From the NCBI GenBank assembly GCA_017617995.1, contig JAFZVE010000011.1:62001-126000 (forward strand): a DNA stretch of 64,000 bases, read 5' to 3'. A program made the translations under genes and the position numbers. Under the pieces are notes generated by a model. It was not told where the DNA came from and did not search any database. It saw only the letters and a list, made by a program, of their open reading frames with translations. Shown one piece after another: positions 60,139 through 64,000 of this stretch. Position 1 is the stretch's first letter. Each line of letters opens with the position of its first letter. The DNA is from Clostridiales bacterium. Its GTDB lineage: Bacteria; Bacillota; Clostridia; Saccharofermentanales; Saccharofermentanaceae.

Positions 60139-60801
60139 ATGCCGGACATCATTATTTGTGAAGACAATCAGGAAATCGGAGACCTCCTCAGTGCTTTTCT
60201 CAAGAAAGAGAACTATACTGTCGCCATCGCACCGACGGGAGAGAGGGCAATCGAGCTCTTCGAGAAATACGGGGCAAAGCTTCTGGTCCTGGACATCATG
60301 CTCCCGGGGATCGATGGTTTTTCCGTGTGCAGTAAGATCCGTGAATCATCAAATACACACATCATCATCGCAAGTGCCAGAGGCGATAAGGAGAGTAAAC
60401 TCCAGGGTCTGTCGCTCGGCGCAGATGACTACATCGAGAAGCCCTACGATATCGATATCCTGCTTGCGAAGATCCGCGGGATATTTAAGAGAAAATACGC
60501 TATCGAGGAAGTAGTCGACGGCAACCTCCGGCTCAATACCGTCCAGCGGACGCTGACCGTTGACGATAAACCGGTGGTCGTAACCGAGAAAGAGTTCGCC
60601 CTTCTGCAGCTTCTGATCGAGAACAAGAACACGACACTTCGGAAAGAGTATCTCTTCAATACGATCTGGGGCGCGGACAGCGACTCGGAGATCCAGACGC
60701 TGACCGTGCATATCAAGTGGCTCCGGGAGAAGATCGAGAAAGATCCGAAGAAGCCCGAGCACATCATCACGGTGTGGGGCACGGGATATAGATATGAGTG
60801 A
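60139..60801 (+). CDS. OmpR-family response regulator
   Basis: A 220-residue regulator: receiver with CEDN acidic residues, phosphoacceptor Asp in LVLDIMLPGIDG, Lys in IEKPYD, then a winged helix ending TVHIKWLREKIEKDP and TVWGTGYRYE. ATG 60139 is chosen since AAGGAG precedes it; an in-frame GTG at 60121 is almost at the expected transcription start. The kinase gene follows after 36 bases. Confidence 0.94.
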   Translation: MPDIIICEDNQEIGDLLSAFLKKENYTVAIAPTGERAIELFEKYGAKLLVLDIMLPGIDGFSVCSKIRESSNTHIIIASARGDKESKLQGLSLGADDYIEKPYDIDILLAKIRGIFKRKYAIEEVVDGNLRLNTVQRTLTVDDKPVVVTEKEFALLQLLIENKNTTLRKEYLFNTIWGADSDSEIQTLTVHIKWLREKIEKDPKKPEHIITVWGTGYRYE

Positions 60802-60837
60802 CTCCCGGTACGTCACAAGGAATAGCGAGGAACGTTC

Positions 60838-62115
60838 GTGAGAAAGTATTGGCGCATCACCATCATCATATTGATCGCTGAACTCCTGCTTCTTGCAGGG
60901 TGCAATTTCCTGATGCTGGGTAACATGAGGAAAGAATCCGGCAAACAGTACCGCGTGGATGTTTCGCGCGCCGTGACCGATATCAGAAACGGCGAATCCA
61001 TCGAAAGTGTTGTGAAAAAATATCCTTCGGTCACGAGCATCGTCCCTTTCGATCCGTCGGAGATCGTAAATTCCGACTATACCGTTGAGGAAATAAACGG
61101 AGAACTCCTCCGTTTTGAATATCAGGTGCGGGCGGATATCCGTCCCCTGATCTATATGAACATCGGACTCGGTGCGGCGATCCTCGTATCCGTCGCGATC
61201 CTCCTTTATATCGGACTTCGTATCCTCCGGCCTTTCCACACGATGAGTAACCTTTCCGTGGAGCTGGCACGCGGCAACCTCACCGCACCGGTTCAGGCCG
61301 AGAAGAATAAATTCTTCGGCAAATTCCTCTGGGGTATCAATATGCTTCGAGATAACCTCGAATCTAATAAGGAAAAAGAACTCGCGATGCAGAAGGATAA
61401 GAAGACCTTGATCCTGTCACTGTCGCACGATATCAAGACTCCGCTATCTGCCATCAAGCTCTACGCCAGAGCACTTGATGAAGGTATCTATGACACCGAG
61501 GAGAAGCGCCGTGAGGCGGTTGCCGGAATCTCACACAACGCAACTGAGATCGAGAAATATGTCTCCGATATCGTCACCGCTTCGAAGGAAGATTTCCTCA
61601 ATCTTGAAGTGCAGATGAGTGAATTCTACATCGCCGAAATGATGGGCCGGATCGAGAAACTGTACCGCGAGAAATTCGCTTCGCTCCGCACCGGTTTCAC
61701 GATCGGGGAATACACGAACGTCCTTCTCTCCGGAGACGCCTCCCGTCTTGAAGAAGTGCTCCAGAACATCCTCGAGAACGCCATCAAGTACGGTGACGGA
61801 CGCTGGGTGAAGATCTCGTTTTCCGATGAAGAAGACTGCCGCCTGATCACCGTGACCAACAGCGGCTGCTCCATAAAAGAAGAAGAGATCCCGCATCTTT
61901 TCGAGTCGTTCTACCGGGGAAGCAATGCTGAGAAAGTCAGCGGTTCCGGCCTCGGTCTTTATATCGCAAGATCTCTTATGCGCATGATGAACGGTGACAT
62001 CTTCGCAAGCTGCGAGAAGGTAGTCCATGACCATTCCGATTCTGAATCTTCAGGAACTACCGGCAAGGACTCCGCAGGAAACTTCTCCGTAACCATCGTC
62101 GTGAGAAAAGCCTGA
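60838..62115 (+). CDS. Sensor histidine kinase
   Basis: A 425-residue membrane kinase starting at GTG 60838 with GAGGAA before it. It has an N-terminal helix (about 7-27), an outside domain of about 70 residues, a second helix (about 105-125), a HAMP linker, the H-box LSLSHDIKTPLSAIKLYA, and ATP-binding boxes NILENAIKYG and GSGLGLYIARSLM. The signal is unknown. It pairs with the regulator upstream; the convergent DUF4349 lipoprotein gene lies behind a shared terminator. Confidence 0.93.
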   Translation: MRKYWRITIIILIAELLLLAGCNFLMLGNMRKESGKQYRVDVSRAVTDIRNGESIESVVKKYPSVTSIVPFDPSEIVNSDYTVEEINGELLRFEYQVRADIRPLIYMNIGLGAAILVSVAILLYIGLRILRPFHTMSNLSVELARGNLTAPVQAEKNKFFGKFLWGINMLRDNLESNKEKELAMQKDKKTLILSLSHDIKTPLSAIKLYARALDEGIYDTEEKRREAVAGISHNATEIEKYVSDIVTASKEDFLNLEVQMSEFYIAEMMGRIEKLYREKFASLRTGFTIGEYTNVLLSGDASRLEEVLQNILENAIKYGDGRWVKISFSDEEDCRLITVTNSGCSIKEEEIPHLFESFYRGSNAEKVSGSGLGLYIARSLMRMMNGDIFASCEKVVHDHSDSESSGTTGKDSAGNFSVTIVVRKA

Positions 62116-62152
62116 AACATATCCCTTTCTTCAATCTGTTTTCATAAGGAAA

Positions 62153-62182
62153 CGCCGGAGTGTTTCGCTCTACACTCCGGCG
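62153..62182. terminator. Bidirectional terminator, kinase / DUF4349 gene
   Basis: CGCCGGAGTG (62153-62162) and CACTCCGGCG (62173-62182) pair perfectly. On the minus strand TTTCCTTA follows; on the plus strand CCTTGTC. A second inverted repeat, CCAAAGAAG (62193-62201) with CTTCTTTGG (62240-62248), lies between it and the DUF4349 stop. Confidence 0.75.
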
Positions 62183-62275
62183 CCTTGTCTCGCCAAAGAA
62201 GTCTTCAGTTTCTTTTTCTATATCAGCCCTTCTTTTTTCCTTCTTTGGCTTCGGTGGTGGAATTGTCTTGAAGTA

Positions 62276-63655
62276 TTACTCTTCTGTCTTTTCCTCGTCA
62301 GGATCTTCCTTTTCCGGTTTTACGCTATCTGAAACATCGGATTCCGGCTTTGCTTCTTCCGTTTTTTCCTCGGTCTCCGGCTTCTCATCCGCCTTCAGCT
62401 CCACGGCTTTGGAAGACTCTTCTGCCTCTTTCTTCAACTGTTCGGCTTTCTCGATCTTTGCCTGTTCAGCGGCTCTCTGTGCAGCGATGCGGGCCTGGAT
62501 CTGTGCCTGGTTCTCGGCGTTCTTCGCCTGGATCTGCGCGCTGCTCTGTTCCTTCGCCATCTGGTAAGCCTTCATGCGCTCGAACTGCTGCGCCTCTTCT
62601 GCTTTTCTCTTTTCCTCATATCTGATCTTCGCCTTTTTGATCGCACGCCGGATGCTGAAGAAGATCACACCGAAGATCAGGAGGAGAATCAGAAGGATCC
62701 ACCAGTTTGCGACGAAGAACAGGACGATGCCCTGCAGGAATCCGAGGAAGCCCTGCCAGGATTCATTGGCCGTCTTACTGAGCTTCGTGCCGAAGCTGTC
62801 CTCTTCTTTTACTTCTTTCTTCTCTTCCTCTTCCTTCTTGAGTTCCTTCTCGGAAACCTTATGGATCGTGATGGTGACGTAGGAGTAAGCTACATCGCTC
62901 TCAAGCATGCTCATCTCGGTCTTGATATCGGAGATGGTAATGGCCAGGTTTCTAAGCTCATACTGGATCTGAAGTGCGATGGACTCATCCTCTGTCTCGT
63001 TGTACTGCTTGAGGTAACGTTCGTACTCGGCCTCGTAGATCTCCAGCTCGCTCTGAAGAGTACCGTAACGCGTCGCGACGTTATCGACGCTGCTGTTCTT
63101 GCTTCTGAGCGTGCCGATGCCGGATGCCGCACTTACGAAAGATTCATAGTATGCAGACGGGATACGGATCGTCGCGGTATAGTAATAATCCTTATCTTTC
63201 TCATCGAGAACATAGCGGCCGTTGGAGCTGTTGCCGTCAGTCTGGTTCTCTCTCTCGACGAAACCGTGATACTCTTCGATCTTCGTCTTCAGCGCGGTCA
63301 CGGCCTGCTCGAATTCGAGTGTATCGATCGCGATGTTGCAGCGGAATACCAGCATCTCTTTCGCAGCGTCGGCATTGACGTCCGGGGTATTGGAAGAACT
63401 TCCGTTGTTTCCGCCTTCCCACTCCATATCGGATTTTTCGTAGGACATATCCAGATTGTCTGAATCGTAGTACTCGGCCGTCTCCTCGTAATAAACCGCA
63501 CCGCCATTATCGTACGCGGCCTCTGCGGCAGCTGCTGTTGTTTCTGCTGCCATGCGCTTGTTCTTGGTCGCGGTACCGCTTGATTTTCCGCATCCTGCAA
63601 GGAATGTACTTGCGATCATGCAGGCAAGAAGTATTGATGCTATTTTCTTTTTCAT
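62276..63655 (-). CDS. DUF4349 lipoprotein with long charged cytoplasmic tail
   Basis: A 459-residue protein. The signal peptide ends at the lipobox FLAGC (Cys near 22). Residues 110-285 are the DUF4349 domain, with NIAIDTLEFEQAVTALKTKI, then a coiled-coil part (LQSELEIYEAEYERYLKQYN). A helix near 310-333 (WWILLILLLIFGVIFF) crosses the membrane. The tail (335-459) is a highly charged Ala/Gln/Glu/Lys coiled coil ending in repeated EEKTEE-like units. The start is ATG 63655 with AGGAGG before it; the frame extends upstream to 63742 without support. DUF4349 proteins are often envelope-stress associated in annotation, but the function is not established. Confidence 0.85.
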   Translation of the reverse strand: MKKKIASILLACMIASTFLAGCGKSSGTATKNKRMAAETTAAAAEAAYDNGGAVYYEETAEYYDSDNLDMSYEKSDMEWEGGNNGSSSNTPDVNADAAKEMLVFRCNIAIDTLEFEQAVTALKTKIEEYHGFVERENQTDGNSSNGRYVLDEKDKDYYYTATIRIPSAYYESFVSAASGIGTLRSKNSSVDNVATRYGTLQSELEIYEAEYERYLKQYNETEDESIALQIQYELRNLAITISDIKTEMSMLESDVAYSYVTITIHKVSEKELKKEEEEKKEVKEEDSFGTKLSKTANESWQGFLGFLQGIVLFFVANWWILLILLLIFGVIFFSIRRAIKKAKIRYEEKRKAEEAQQFERMKAYQMAKEQSSAQIQAKNAENQAQIQARIAAQRAAEQAKIEKAEQLKKEAEESSKAVELKADEKPETEEKTEEAKPESDVSDSVKPEKEDPDEEKTEE

Positions 63656-63812
63656 AAGATCCTCCTGTTGGTGCTCCGATGGGATATGGGTGAGACCCGA
63701 CTCTCGCCGCCACCGTGCTTTTCGCATCGTGCATCGAAGCATTCCTTAATGGCTTTATGCAAATAAGACGAATCAAAAACGAAAAGTGTTGCAAAACAGA
63801 TCCGAAAAGTTT

Positions 63813-64000
63813 TTACAGAAAGAGATCCTCGATCATCGCACGCATCTCGCGCATGTTCAGAACAACACCGTCACCCTCAAATGTCATGATGAGATTCTTG
63901 CCTGTATATATTCCGTTTCTGCGATAGTCATCGATCTTCTTGAGATTTTTTCTCCGGTAGTCCGGATCATCCATTTTGCCGAAATGCTCGTGGTAGACGA
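63813..64000 (-). CDS. C-terminal end of a PD-(D/E)XK nuclease-like protein, partial
   Basis: A minus-strand frame enters from the right edge and ends at TAA 63813-63815, giving 62 residues: VYHEHFGKMDDPDYRRKNLK at the start, then YRRNGIYTGKNLIMTFEGD and MREMRAMIEDLFL at the end. The E-H-x-G-x-x-D-x-x-Y pattern followed by a Y-x-x-N-G-I and a L-I-x-T-x-E is shared by the ends of some restriction-endonuclease-like (PD-(D/E)XK) proteins. Most of the gene lies outside, so the assignment is tentative. Confidence 0.55.
   Translation of the reverse strand, partial: VYHEHFGKMDDPDYRRKNLKKIDDYRRNGIYTGKNLIMTFEGDGVVLNMREMRAMIEDLFL

Noticed and set aside
1..64000. tRNA, rRNA, insertion sequences, prophage, CRISPR
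   Set aside because: No cloverleaf-like sequence, rRNA block, transposase, integrase or repeat-spacer array was noticed on either strand by reading; a dedicated scan (tRNAscan-SE, ISfinder) would be needed to be sure.

Overview
The window looks like the chromosome of a Gram-positive, anaerobic, fibre-degrading bacterium of the Clostridia (Bacillota). Supporting features are AGGAGG-type ribosome binding sites, adjacent pta and ackA genes, a lipoteichoic-acid-synthase-like enzyme, a RibU vitamin transporter under an FMN riboswitch, two-component systems of the Firmicutes type, and no outer-membrane genes. A GH9 cellulase, a GH115 xylan alpha-glucuronidase and glucuronate isomerase point to plant cell wall as food, as in gut or rumen clostridia. 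The genus cannot be fixed from the sequence. I see no rRNA, tRNA, CRISPR array, insertion sequence or prophage.

Layout. 1-9 kb: an HD/RyR-like protein cut by the left edge, a membrane-anchored lipase, then the housekeeping run glmU-pth-mfd, all on the minus strand. 9-14.2 kb: a sugar nucleotidyltransferase, ribU with its FMN riboswitch and consensus promoter, a VanY-like peptidase lipoprotein, a metallo-beta-lactamase-fold protein, and an AT-rich orphan lipoprotein lying between two long palindromic elements. 14.4-24.2 kb: two minus-strand ABC export loci. The first is a regulator-kinase-ATPase-FtsX permease operon of the peptide-sensing type; the second has an ABC-2 permease, an ATPase and an ABC-2 permease fused to a CPBP intramembrane protease. 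24.2-28.9 kb: a histidine phosphatase, pta-ackA for acetate formation, and two hypothetical genes. 28.9-35.6 kb: one overlapping minus-strand operon encoding an LtaS-like enzyme, a DEAD-box helicase and a membrane-anchored GH9 cellulase.

35.7-38 kb: a plus-strand unit of a DUF2975 protein, a small HTH regulator and a DUF4173-like protein. 38-40.4 kb: the nucleoside catabolic operon deoB-deoC-cdd. 40.5-47 kb: a phosphodiesterase-like protein, a giant 1202-residue polytopic membrane protein and uxaC. 47.2-50.7 kb: an orphan short pilin, a small membrane protein with an FkbM methyltransferase, and a zinc-ribbon membrane protein with a small partner. 50.7-55.7 kb: a four-gene minus-strand operon (CapD-like dehydratase, acyltransferase, membrane protein, phosphoesterase). 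55.7-64 kb: GH115, another zinc-ribbon membrane protein, a two-component system, a DUF4349 lipoprotein, and the C-terminus of a gene cut by the right edge.

How they fit. GH115 would release (4-O-methyl)glucuronate from xylan, UxaC would start its breakdown, GH9 attacks cellulose, and Pta-AckA makes ATP and acetate. GlmU, the nucleotidyltransferase, the CapD-like enzyme, the LtaS-like enzyme and the VanY-like peptidase serve the envelope. No single cassette stands out as an obvious new system. The least explained items are the long palindromes around the AT-rich lipoprotein, the LtaS/helicase/cellulase operon, the HD/RyR protein and the orphan pilin with its TGTGA-rich control region. Start sites were re-chosen in several genes from ribosome binding sites and promoters; the reasoning is in each entry.
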